Shown here piece after piece: positions 18,701 through 27,329 of a stretch of 64,000 bases of DNA. The stretch's first letter is position 1. Each line of letters starts with the position of its first letter. Under the pieces are notes generated by a model. It worked only from the letters and a program-made list of their open reading frames with translations, did no database searches and had not been told where the DNA came from. Origin of the DNA: CBDDFV01 sp965227335 (GTDB taxonomy: Bacteria > Planctomycetota > Phycisphaerae > Phycisphaerales > SM1A02); assembly GCA_965227335.1 (NCBI GenBank), contig CBDDFV010000009.1:186001-250000 (forward strand). Reading direction: 5' to 3'. The position numbers and the translations under genes are program-made.

Positions 18701-19431
18701 CGCGGCTGAACGACGGCGACGCCCGCGAGGTGATCGGGATGCGGTTCGGCGCGGCGTCGCCGGCGGCGCGAGCGGACCGAATCGAGTTCATCCTCGAGAC
18801 GCTCGCGGCGCACCCGGACACCGCACGTCACATCGCGCGGAAGCTGGCGGAGCATTACGTGTCGGTCCCGGCTCCGGCGGGGCTGGTGGATGATCTCGCG
18901 GCGGAGTTCGCCGCGACGGGCGGCGACCTGCGCCGCGTGCTGCTTGCGCTCGCGCGGCATGACGCGTTCCTCGGGAGCATGGAGGACACGCGGATGGCGC
19001 AGCCGCTCGGGTACGCCCTGCGGCTGGCCCGGACGAGCGGCTGGGATCATCCGTGGGCGATCGGCGACTTCCTGCAGCGGAGCGGGGCGGGTCTCTTTGA
19101 TCGCGCCACCCCGGACGGCTATCCGGAGGAGGACGAGGCGTACAGCGACTCGAACGCCATGGTGCAGCGCTGGCGGATGGCGAAGCACGCGGAATGGGGA
19201 CTGGTGTCGATGCTGCCGAATCCGCAGCGGTACACCCAGGCGTTCAGGAATGACGAATGGCGCCAGCGGGTGATCGATCTGTTTGCGATCAGACTCACCG
19301 GCGATGTGCTCGGGTCGCGATCGAACGAGGCGGCCCTGGCGTTTCTGCGCGAGGCGCAGGGCGACAGCAATCAGCAGACGCTGCAGCTCGCGGTCCTCAT
19401 CGCGCAGTTGCCGGAAGCGAATCAACGATAG
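15718..19431 (+). CDS. Secreted DUF1800 protein with two carbohydrate-binding-like modules
   Basis: A 1,237-residue exported protein. The ATG at 15718 is preceded by GGAGG and starts a signal peptide, M-I-H-R-L-F-V-V-L-V-A-G-V. Two jelly-roll-like modules each end with F-x-N-D-x-Y-x(5-6)-D-R-N-L: asparagine 362 in P-Y-F-A-N-D-F-Y and asparagine 658 in F-T-N-D-K-Y. This motif resembles the calcium/sugar-binding strand of xylan-binding CBM36/CBM60 modules. Between them lies a Gly/Met-rich linker. From about residue 791 the DUF1800 domain begins with L-N-R-F-G-Y-G-P and continues through E-N-H-F-S-T-W, N-E-N-Y-A-R-E-I-M-E-L-H-T-L-G-V and L-L-T-G-W. DUF1800 has no known reaction and is almost always paired with DUF1501, as here (38 bases downstream). 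Confidence 0.85.
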   Translation: MIHRLFVVLVAGVLNGLTVAGDGGASSSTATGVGSSAGDRSSIVVPSRTVAEVGRTRVIAFEIDPDGEDRTFESHVADSSVLSVARTAAVLADESVGFVRVRGESVGETMLTIGDAALVVEVVPVRAPDAARHRPRIVGPGVGAVVWDGVTVGVEMRLDPSALAEGVMDEKVELALALSVGGTLEPDAAQVVGPHLIASFTIDLDEVPVGPLTLTPLAWRADGLEEAGAGVTVRVVRPGEDLLAMEAEASFEIERPQRFADDRLMIGRDRRASGGAYFSNAASLPAVCVPVDVEEPGWYQMMAIASGSRAAGAPPTIALFVDGQQEPVTNGRLVADDWHRVAVGRPIRLEAGRRILTPYFANDFYVPQKVDRNLRLDRLEIARVDVGAGAGDGAASGGMMGMAGGAMNAAGEGGGMMGMAGGGMAGASDGPFAPARAPLRIAFMQPLDGLPAAGPLEVRGMCWAAGVDPRQSPLGTPLVALEVNGETVSEQRAMAPRFRIDGAHWRRGENTVRMIARLASGAEASTPLQRITFPDFDPPARQPVRMERYTVHHEGWDASLRDHLTSERGPQERFAARFNSNTTVALDLPDDLDGSFAVFVETLGEHFQGPPVGEIRLRTERGVDVIGTYDAPTWWNTRPVGEVDLPPGPKQLEFAFTNDKYEANRGDRNLWLQAILLRERIARDDRAAPIATIRYPTNDQVVFMADAIVLDLADDVVIEGFEVLLDDVPIGLGQSVRNLAGRVYLPLAARTLTPGGHEIRVRARDSSGHVGVSEPVRIHVAADAPETPTAFARTMHVLNRFGYGPDPRAASDALISGVDAWLEAQFAADLDEPWEHAAIGLSLVRFANGGNPYEAARRVIDHGLRTRYPARLRFVLWAENHFSTWIRKAEADRKWAEHRRFVDLGVAPFGDLLRASAESPAMLRYLDQDQSFVGRLNENYAREIMELHTLGVDGRYDQSDVTSLAALLTGWTATQEGDGGGAGRLARVFTPRFDPRLNDGDAREVIGMRFGAASPAARADRIEFILETLAAHPDTARHIARKLAEHYVSVPAPAGLVDDLAAEFAATGGDLRRVLLALARHDAFLGSMEDTRMAQPLGYALRLARTSGWDHPWAIGDFLQRSGAGLFDRATPDGYPEEDEAYSDSNAMVQRWRMAKHAEWGLVSMLPNPQRYTQAFRNDEWRQRVIDLFAIRLTGDVLGSRSNEAALAFLREAQGDSNQQTLQLAVLIAQLPEANQR
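16905..16985 (+). repeat. Gly/Met-rich direct repeat in the DUF1800 linker
   Basis: Two near-identical copies of about 28 bases, with cores GATGATGGG at 16911 and 16962, are offset by 51 bases (17 codons). They encode G-G-M-M-G-M-A-G-G-x-M twice, followed by a partial third G-G-M-A-G. This looks like a recent in-frame duplication in a flexible linker. Confidence 0.7.
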
Positions 19432-19469
19432 CGCGTGCGGCGGGCCCGCGCCCGCAGAGGAGCGTCACG

Positions 19470-20768
19470 ATGGATCTGACCCGACGGTACTTTCTGAAAA
19501 CAACCGGGGCGATGGCGGCGTACCTCGGCGTCGCGCCGGTCGGTGTGGCGCCCCTCGTGCACGCGCGAACGCGACCCGTCGTGGCGCGGGGGAAGACGCT
19601 GGTCGTGATCTTCCTGCGCGGCGGCGCGGACGGGCTGAACCTCGTGACGCCGCACGGCGATCCGGCGTATGCGTCGCTGCGGCCCGGCATCGGCGTGGCC
19701 GCCCCGCGGGCCGGGCGCGACGACGCCGCGATCGACCTCGACGGTTTCTTCGGCCTGCACCCACGGTTGCGGGCCATGGCGCCGTTGTTCGACGAGGGCG
19801 TGGCGGTCGCTGCGCACGCGGTCGGGTACGACCAGAACACGCGGTCGCACTTCGAGGAGCAGGACACGTGGGAGACGGGGCTGGTCGGCAACACGGTGGC
19901 GTCAGACGGCTGGCTCAACCGGCATCTGGCGACCTCGGAGGGTCGGGGTCCGATCCGGGCGGTGTCGATCGGCGACGCCCTGCCGCGCATTCTGCAGGGG
20001 CAGGCGCCGGCGTATGCGATTCGGGGCCTGGACGATCTGACGATGCCGGATGTCCGGGGCGATCGACAGTCGGTGAAGGCGGCGTTGGAGCATGCGTACG
20101 GGGTGGATCCGGAGGTGCATCGCGACGCCGCGCGTGACGTGCTGGCGGAGGCGGGTCGGACGACGCTGGACGGCATGGCGGAGCTGGAGTCTCTGGTCGG
20201 GGTGGGGTACGAGCCCGCCGCGCCGTATCCGCAGACGCCGCTCGCGCGGAAGCTGCTCCAGGTGGCGCGTCTGATCAAGGCGGACATCGGACTCGAGGTG
20301 GCGGAGGTGGGTCTTGGCGGCTGGGACACGCACGCGAACCAGGGTCGGGGGCCGGGCGGTCAGTTCGGCAATCTCGCCCAGCAACTGGGCGATGCGATGG
20401 CGGCGTTCACCCGCGATCTCGGCGATCGACTCGACGATGTCGTGGTCGTGACGCTGACCGACTTCGGTCGCACCGCCGCGGAGAACGGCACGGGCGGCAC
20501 GGACCATGGCTGGGGCAACTGCATGCTGCTCACGGGCGGTCCGGTGCGTCGGGCGAATCGCGCGGCGGCGGGCGACGGTCGCGAGCGGAAGGTCGTCGCC
20601 GACTGGCCGGGACTCGCGCCGGATCAGCTTCATCAGGGGCGGGATCTGCTGCACACCACGGACTTCCGCGACGTGATCGGCGAGCTTGTCGCCGTGCATC
20701 TCGGCAACCCGGCCATCGAGACGGTGCTGCCGGATCACACGTTCCGGCGGCCCGGCCTGGTGGTCTGA
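19470..20768 (+). CDS. DUF1501 family exported protein
   Basis: A 432-residue protein, the usual partner of DUF1800. The ATG at 19470 is preceded by GAGGAG and begins M-D-L-T-R-R-Y-F-L-K-T-T-G-A-M-A-A, a Tat-type signal with twin arginine. Conserved DUF1501 features follow: V-V-I-F-L-R-G-G-A-D-G-L-N, the catalytic-like N-T-R-S-H-F-E-E-Q-D region, G-G-W-D-T-H-A-N-Q-G, and T-D-F-G-R-T-A-A-E-N-G-T-G-G-T-D-H-G-W-G. These recall the alkaline phosphatase/sulfatase fold, but the reaction is unknown. Export by Tat suggests that it folds or binds a cofactor in the cytoplasm before export. Co-transcription with the DUF1800 gene is likely. Confidence 0.92.
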   Translation: MDLTRRYFLKTTGAMAAYLGVAPVGVAPLVHARTRPVVARGKTLVVIFLRGGADGLNLVTPHGDPAYASLRPGIGVAAPRAGRDDAAIDLDGFFGLHPRLRAMAPLFDEGVAVAAHAVGYDQNTRSHFEEQDTWETGLVGNTVASDGWLNRHLATSEGRGPIRAVSIGDALPRILQGQAPAYAIRGLDDLTMPDVRGDRQSVKAALEHAYGVDPEVHRDAARDVLAEAGRTTLDGMAELESLVGVGYEPAAPYPQTPLARKLLQVARLIKADIGLEVAEVGLGGWDTHANQGRGPGGQFGNLAQQLGDAMAAFTRDLGDRLDDVVVVTLTDFGRTAAENGTGGTDHGWGNCMLLTGGPVRRANRAAAGDGRERKVVADWPGLAPDQLHQGRDLLHTTDFRDVIGELVAVHLGNPAIETVLPDHTFRRPGLVV

Positions 20769-20788
20769 GCGAACGGCGCGCGGGGCGA

Positions 20789-21250
20789 TCAGCGTCGGCC
20801 GCGATACGCCCGTTCGAGTCGGCTGTCGCTCCGGTTGATCGGTTCGAGGCTCAAGGCGGCGATGAGCCGTCCGTCCGCATCGACGTCGAAGGCGATCATG
20901 CGCTCGACGTAGTCGCGTCGGCCCGCGATGTGCCGCATGTCGCCGCTCACCCAGCCGCAGGTCGCGGCGAGACGGCGGAGCGGTTCCCGCGGACCGGTGA
21001 GGCGGACCGAGCCGCGCTCCGTACGGAGCGTGATGACGATGTCGTCGCTGTCGCCGTGGCGCTCGATGGTCTCCACGCGTCCGAACCGCCATTGGCGGAC
21101 GCCTTCGATGTTGCCGACGGCGGGGAACTTCAGCGGGAGCTGCATCCAGGTGACGGGGTAATCGTCACGCGTTGAATGACCGAGCGCGTAGCCGGCGCCG
21201 AGGGCGAGAACAAGGGCGAGGGTAAGGGCGGCGGCGATCGAACGAGGCAT
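20789..21250 (-). CDS. Small exported protein of unknown function
   Basis: A 153-residue protein with a clear signal peptide or N-terminal anchor (S-I-A-A-A-L-T-L-A-L-V-L-A-L-G-A-G-Y-A-L-G). The remainder, about 125 residues, is rich in short beta-like stretches (D-I-V-I-T-L-R-T-E-R-G-S-V-R-L-T-G) with one C-G-W. No family recognised. It is convergent with the DUF1501 gene (20 bases apart) and divergent from the ABC operon that begins at 21397. The start codon is the first ATG, and GGAAC lies just upstream as a weak ribosome site. Confidence 0.62.
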   Translation of the reverse strand: MPRSIAAALTLALVLALGAGYALGHSTRDDYPVTWMQLPLKFPAVGNIEGVRQWRFGRVETIERHGDSDDIVITLRTERGSVRLTGPREPLRRLAATCGWVSGDMRHIAGRRDYVERMIAFDVDADGRLIAALSLEPINRSDSRLERAYRGRR

Positions 21251-21396
21251 GAGCGTTCCTTCCGGCGTGAGAGCGACGGGCGGGCGCCGCGGCGGCGTCC
21301 GACACGAACATGATAGGAGCGATCGGCGTCCGATCGGGGTGAAATTCGGGTGAAGGCGGCGACACGGCGATCGACGGTCATCGGTAGGATGCGATC

Positions 21397-22148
<752 letters not shown>

Positions 22149-22152
<4 letters not shown>

Positions 22153-24512
22153 AGGCGCTCCACGTCAAACTGCTGCGGGATCTCGTCGCGCGGCGGGGGC
22201 AGGCGACGGCGATCGGACTCGTCATGGCGTGCGGCGTGGCCACCTTCGTCATGTCGCTCAGCATGCTTGATTCGCTGACGGCCACGCTCGACGACTACTA
22301 CACGCGGACGAACTTCGCCCATGTCTTCGCCCACCTGAAGCGAGCGCCGGAACGGGCGGCGGAGCGGATCGAAACGCTCCCGGGCGTGGCGGAGGTCCGG
22401 ACGCGAGTCATGGAGCAGGTGACGCTCGACCTCCCCGGTCTCCGCGAGCCCGCGTCGGGACGGATCGTGTCGCTGCCGCCGGATCCACGTCGCGGTCTGA
22501 GCCGACTTCATCTGCGGACGGGACGCTTTCCGGAGGCGGGCGGCCGACGCGACGTGCTCGTGAGCCATCGATTCGCCCGCGCCCACGACCTGCGGCCCGA
22601 CGACGTCATCGAGGTCGTGCTGAACGGTCGGCTCGAATCGCTGCACGTGGCCGGCGTCGCGTTGTCGCCGGAGTACATCTACCTCATCGGACCCGGCTCC
22701 GTGCTGCCCGAGGATGAACGCTTCGGCGTGTTCTGGATGACCCGCCCCGACATGGAGGCGGCCTTCGACATGACGGGGGCGTTCAACGACGTGCAGGTTC
22801 GGCTGGCCCCGGGCGCGAGCGCGGCGGACGTCATCGCGCGGATCGACGACGTCCTCGAGCCCTACGGCGGACTCGGCGCGTACGACCGGTCGGACCAGGT
22901 CTCGAACCAGTTCGTCGAGAATGAGATTCGGGAGCTGCGCGGCATGGTGGTGATCACGCCGATCATCTTTCTCGGCGTCGCCGCGTTCCTGCTCAACATG
23001 GTCCTCGCCCGAATGGTTTCGGCGCAGCGGGAGCAGATCGCCGCGCTCAAGGCGCTGGGGTACGGCGACGGCGAGATCGCCCGCCACTACCTCGGTTTCG
23101 TCATGCTCATCACGGTGCTGGCGGTCGCGGTCGGAGTAGCGGCGGGGGCGTGGATGGGGAACGGATTGACCGCGATGTACGCGAGTTTCTTCGACTTTCC
23201 GAGTTTCCAGTACCAGTTGCGGGGGCGGGTCGTGCTCTTCGGTCTGGTCGTGAGCGTCGCGGCGGCGTCGGTCGGCGTCATTTCGGCCGTGCGATCCGCC
23301 GTTCGTCTGCCGCCGGCGGAGGCGATGCGTCCGCAGGCGCCGCCGTCGTTTCGTCCGACGCTGCTGGAGCGGGCGGGCCTTCACCGGATCGCGTCTCCGG
23401 CCGCGCGGATGGTGTTGCGACACCTCGAGCGTCGTCCGGTCAAGACGTCGATCTCGATCCTGGGCGTCGCGCTGGCGACGTCGATCGTCGTGGTCGGCAG
23501 CTACACCGAGGACGCGGTCGACTTCCTGCTCGATTTCCAGTTCAACCGCGTGCAGCGGTACGACGTCGAACTCGCGTTCACCGATCAGACGGACGATGCG
23601 GTGTTGTCCTCGGTGCGGGCGCTGCCCGGCGTGCTCGAGGCGGAGCCGCACCGTGGACTCGCCGTGCGTATCCAACGCGGGCACGTGGAGCGACGGCTGG
23701 GGGTGATCGGTCTCGATCGGGCCGATGGGCTGTACCACCTGCTCGATGTCTCGGGCCGGCCGGTGGCGCTGCCGGAGAAGGGAATCGTGCTGTCGTCGCT
23801 GCTGGCGGAGCGTCTCGGCGTGGAGGTCGGCGGAGCGGTGCGGGTGGAGGCGCTGGAAGGGCGACGCCCCGTGTTCTCCGTCCCGGTGACGGGACTGATC
23901 GACGACTTCTCCGGGTTGTCGGCGTACATGAGCCGCGCGGAGATGAATCGGCTGATGCGGGAGCCGAATGTCGTGAGCGGCGTCTACGTGCGGACGGATC
24001 CGGCGGACCAGGCGCGGTTCTTTGAGAAGCTGCGTGAGACGCCGCGGGTGGCGGCGGTCAACGTGAAGGCGACGATCATCCGGAACTTCCGCGAGACGAT
24101 CAGTCGGAGTCTGGCCCTGATGCGTCCGTTTCTGCTCGGATTTGCGGTGATCATTGCGTTCGGCGTGGTGTACAACAGCGCCCGGATCTCGCTGTCGGAG
24201 CGCAGCCGGGATCTCGCGACGCTGCGGGTGCTCGGATTCACCCGGCGGGAGATCGCGGCGATCCAGTTGGGGGAGCTGGCGATCATCACCCTGATCGCGA
24301 TTCCGGTCGGACTCGGACTGGGACGCTGGCTCGCGTGGTCCGCGTCGGAGGCGGCGGGGTCGGAACTGGTCCGGATCCCCTTCCACATCGAGCCGTCGAC
24401 CTACGGATACGCCGCGATCGTGACGCTCGGGGCGTCGCTGACATCCGCCCTGATCGTGCGCGGCCGCATCAACGACCTCGACCTGATCTCGGTTCTGAAA
24501 GCACGGGAGTAG
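22149..24512 (+). CDS. ABC transporter permease, FtsX/MacB type
   Basis: A 787-residue inner-membrane permease starting with GTG, overlapping the ATPase gene by four bases. An N-terminal membrane helix (A-I-G-L-V-M-A-C-G-V-A-T-F-V-M) is followed by a large periplasmic domain. Then comes a first FtsX bundle (P-I-I-F-L-G-V-A-A-F-L-L-N-M-V-L-A), a second helix pair and periplasmic domain starting at I-S-I-L-G-V-A-L-A-T-S, and a second FtsX bundle near the end with S-L-S-E-R-S-R-D-L-A-T-L-R-V-L-G-F-T. The duplicated arrangement is that of the long FtsX permeases with two FtsX domains per chain. Motifs A-L-K-A-L-G-Y and T-L-R-V-L-G-F are the coupling helices. It works with the neighbouring ATPase and fusion protein, probably in tripartite export. 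Confidence 0.92.
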
Positions 24513-24518
24513 ACGCGG

Positions 24519-25739
24519 ATGACAAAAGCGCTGCGATGGCTGGTGGTGACCCTGATCGGACTGGGCGTGGTCGCGGCGATCGTGTACGCCCTGGCGCCCC
24601 GCCCGCTTCCGGTCGAGGTCGCGACCGCGATGGTCGGTTCCCTGGAGGCGACGGTTGATGAAGAGGGGCGGACCCGCATCCGGGAGCGGTACGTGGTGTC
24701 GAGTCCGCTGATCGGACGCCTGCGACGAATCGAACTGGATCCCGGGGATCCGGTCGCGGCGAACGAGACGGTGCTCGCCGTCATCGAACCGACTGATCCT
24801 GACCTGCTCGACGCGCGTGCGCTGGCGGAGGCGGAGGCGCGTGTGCGGGCGGAGGAGGCCGCGGTGCGGAAGGCGGGGGCCGCGGTGGAGCGGGCGCGGG
24901 CGGCGTTCGAACTGGCGGAGCAGGAGCTGGCGCGGTTCATCGACGCCTCGGAGCGCGATGCCGCGAACATCCGGGAGCTCGATCAGACGCGGACCGAACG
25001 TCGACAGGCGGCGGAGGATCTCCGCTCCGCCGAATTCGGACGCGAGATCGCCGAGTACGAACTGGAGGCGGCCCGCAGCGCGCTCCTGTACGCACGGGGG
25101 GAGACGGAAGGTTCGGATCGGGCGCGGATGTCGATCGTGTCGCCGATCGACGGCGTCGTTCTGCGGGTGCTGCGTGAGAGCATGAGCATCGTCGAGCCCG
25201 GGGCCGCGCTGATCGAGGTCGGGGATCCCCGCGACCTCGAGATCGTGGTCGACGTGCTGTCGACCGATGCGGTGCGGATTCGGCCCGGTCAGCGGGTGGT
25301 GATCGAACACTGGGGCGGCCCGGCGCCGCTGGAGGCCGTGGTCCGACGGGTCGAACCGTCGGCGTTCACCAAGGTCTCCGCGCTGGGCGTGGAGGAGCAG
25401 CGGGTCAATGTGATCGCCGACTTCATCACCCCCGCCGACGAACGAACCACGCTCGGCGACGGCTTCCGGGTGGAGGCCCGGATCGTCGTGTGGGCGGCGG
25501 ACGAGGTGCTGCAGATCCCCGGGTCCGCGGCGTTCCGATTCGGCGACGGCTGGGCGGTGTTCGTGCTGGCTGACGGCGACGCCCGACGCCGCGCCGTCGA
25601 GATCGGCCAGCGTGGCGCGGGCGTGGTCGAAGTACGGTCAGGTCTCGAGCCCGGCGACCGCGTCGTCCGTCATCCCACGGATGAACTCGTTGACGGCGCC
25701 TCCGTGGCGGAACGAAAAGGCGCGGAGACCGACGCATGA
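24519..25739 (+). CDS. Membrane fusion protein (HlyD/MacA-like)
   Basis: A 406-residue periplasmic adaptor with an N-terminal membrane anchor (L-V-V-T-L-I-G-L-G-V-V-A-A-I-V-Y-A-L). The order is half-lipoyl segment (S-P-L-I-G-R-L-R-R-I-E-L-D-P-G-D-P-V), an Ala/Glu/Arg-rich coiled-coil hairpin (residues about 95-190), the second lipoyl half (S-P-I-D-G-V-V-L-R-V) and then beta-barrel and membrane-proximal domains (D-L-E-I-V-V-D-V-L-S, then Q-R-V-N-V-I-A-D-F). It should link the permease to an outer-membrane partner. No TolC-like gene is present in the window. It starts six bases after the permease stop and ends overlapping the next gene by ATGA. Confidence 0.92.
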   Translation: MTKALRWLVVTLIGLGVVAAIVYALAPRPLPVEVATAMVGSLEATVDEEGRTRIRERYVVSSPLIGRLRRIELDPGDPVAANETVLAVIEPTDPDLLDARALAEAEARVRAEEAAVRKAGAAVERARAAFELAEQELARFIDASERDAANIRELDQTRTERRQAAEDLRSAEFGREIAEYELEAARSALLYARGETEGSDRARMSIVSPIDGVVLRVLRESMSIVEPGAALIEVGDPRDLEIVVDVLSTDAVRIRPGQRVVIEHWGGPAPLEAVVRRVEPSAFTKVSALGVEEQRVNVIADFITPADERTTLGDGFRVEARIVVWAADEVLQIPGSAAFRFGDGWAVFVLADGDARRRAVEIGQRGAGVVEVRSGLEPGDRVVRHPTDELVDGASVAERKGAETDA

Positions 25740-27196
25740 TCGTCTGCACGTGGCTGGCCCTCGCGTTGTCGATGCCCGGCGGAGCGGCGGATCCGTCCGA
25801 ACCGCCGATCGTGCTGCAGGCGACGATCGATCAGTTCGACCCGTCCGGGGACGCCGATCAGACGGCGCCGGGAGCGCGGCGGGGCGTGCGGACCGAGCAT
25901 TTTGACGAAGCGGGCCGGATGATTCGCTGGGAACAGCGCAACGCCGCCGGCGTTCTTACGCTCAGCTGGGTCGGCGTGTATTTCGACGACCACATGGTTC
26001 CGGATCGCGCTGCGTACTGGACCGAAGGCGCGGCGGCTCCGACGGCCGAGTTCGGCGTCACCACGCCGGATGGACGTATGCAGGACGTGCTGTACGGCTC
26101 GCCGGGCGAGAAACCGCGTCGGCAACTTCGGCAGTACTTCGACGCCGCGCATCGTATCGTGTACCAGGAGTACTTCGCGCCACGATCGCAGCGTCGCTAC
26201 AGCGAGGAGATCTACCGGTACGACGATGCGGACAATGAACTCGGACGCACGTGGCGTCGACTGGATGGGCAGGCGCAGCTGGTCACGCGATACGAGATCG
26301 ACGCGACGGATCCGTTCGGCCGGTGGACGCGTCGACGCGTGTTCCGGAACGATGAACTGGACCGGATCGAGACGCGTCGCCTCACGCTGGGCTCGGCCGG
26401 ACGCCCGTCGCCGCCCGCCTCCGCGGGACCCATCCCCTCGGCGGCGAAGATCCTGCCGATTCCGTTCGCCGCCGGGACGGTGAGCGTCGGAGCCACGGGT
26501 GAGAGTTCGCCATCGTTTTCACCGGACGGCCGCCGCCTGTTCTTTACGCGGTATGAGGATGACTGGACGCGTCAGACGGGCATGATCAGCCGGCGTCGGA
26601 ACGGCGTCTGGCTGGAGCCCGAACCCGCGCCGTTCGGCGCGGCGATGTACAACGGGGCCTTCATTGACGATGTGACGTTCCTGTTCTGTACACGTGGGGG
26701 CGACGGCGGCCGAGGGCGGGCGTTTGTCGTTGAACGGACCGATGAACAGTCAGAGGACGTTTGGGGAACCCCGAGGGATCTCACGGCCGAGACGGGCTTT
26801 GTCGGCGGATACTTCTGTCGCGGACCGGGCGATCTCGTGTACTTCCATCGCGACGGCGACCTGCACCGGGCGCGCTGGCGCGACGGTCTGGTCGCCGATG
26901 AGAAGCGGCTGCCGTCGCCGATCAACACCGTGGACGGCGTGGAGTTCGGCGCGTGCGTCAGCGCCGAAGGGACCCGCCTGATCTTCACCCGCAGTGTGGA
27001 GCCGGGCGAGGGGTCAGGGGTGTTCACGGCGTTCCGGACCGAGGCCGGATGGTCGACGCCGCGCCGGCTGCCGATCCCCTACGGCTGGGGCGCGACGGTG
27101 TCGCCGGACGGGGAGGATCTGGTGTATGTGGTCGAGGGGGATGTCGTCCGGATCCCGCTGGTGCTGCTTCCGGATCTGACGGCTGACGCTCGCTGA
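25736..27196 (+). CDS. Exported beta-propeller (PD40-like) protein, fourth gene of the ABC operon
   Basis: A 486-residue protein whose ATG overlaps the fusion-protein stop. The N-terminus (C-T-W-L-A-L-A-L-S-M-P-G-G-A-A) is a probable signal peptide. Residues about 25-220 form an unrecognised beta-rich domain with YD-like features such as D-E-A-G-R-M-I-R-W-E and I-Y-R-Y-D-D-A-D-N-E-L-G-R. From about residue 255 there are TolB/PD40-type propeller blades with S-F-S-P-D-G-R-R-L-F-F-T-R, V-S-A-E-G-T-R-L-I-F-T-R and V-S-P-D-G-E-D-L-V-Y-V. Tight coupling to the exporter suggests that it is either the exported cargo or an accessory sensor. Neither role can be read directly from the sequence. Confidence 0.78.
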   Translation: MIVCTWLALALSMPGGAADPSEPPIVLQATIDQFDPSGDADQTAPGARRGVRTEHFDEAGRMIRWEQRNAAGVLTLSWVGVYFDDHMVPDRAAYWTEGAAAPTAEFGVTTPDGRMQDVLYGSPGEKPRRQLRQYFDAAHRIVYQEYFAPRSQRRYSEEIYRYDDADNELGRTWRRLDGQAQLVTRYEIDATDPFGRWTRRRVFRNDELDRIETRRLTLGSAGRPSPPASAGPIPSAAKILPIPFAAGTVSVGATGESSPSFSPDGRRLFFTRYEDDWTRQTGMISRRRNGVWLEPEPAPFGAAMYNGAFIDDVTFLFCTRGGDGGRGRAFVVERTDEQSEDVWGTPRDLTAETGFVGGYFCRGPGDLVYFHRDGDLHRARWRDGLVADEKRLPSPINTVDGVEFGACVSAEGTRLIFTRSVEPGEGSGVFTAFRTEAGWSTPRRLPIPYGWGATVSPDGEDLVYVVEGDVVRIPLVLLPDLTADAR

Positions 27197-27329
27197 CGGA
27201 CGCCGGTCGACGTGGATCCGTCCTGCGGCGGCCACCGCGATTTGTCGCGTTGACCGACGGGTCTGTCCGATGTCCGTTACGATATCGATGTTCGTCGTTC
27301 TATCTTCGGACTGAGTGGGAGAAGAAAAC

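Noticed and set aside
27250..27283. TTGACC and TACGAT as a promoter for the FG-GAP gene
   Set aside because: The spacing of 22 bases between the hexamers is too long for a normal sigma-70 promoter.
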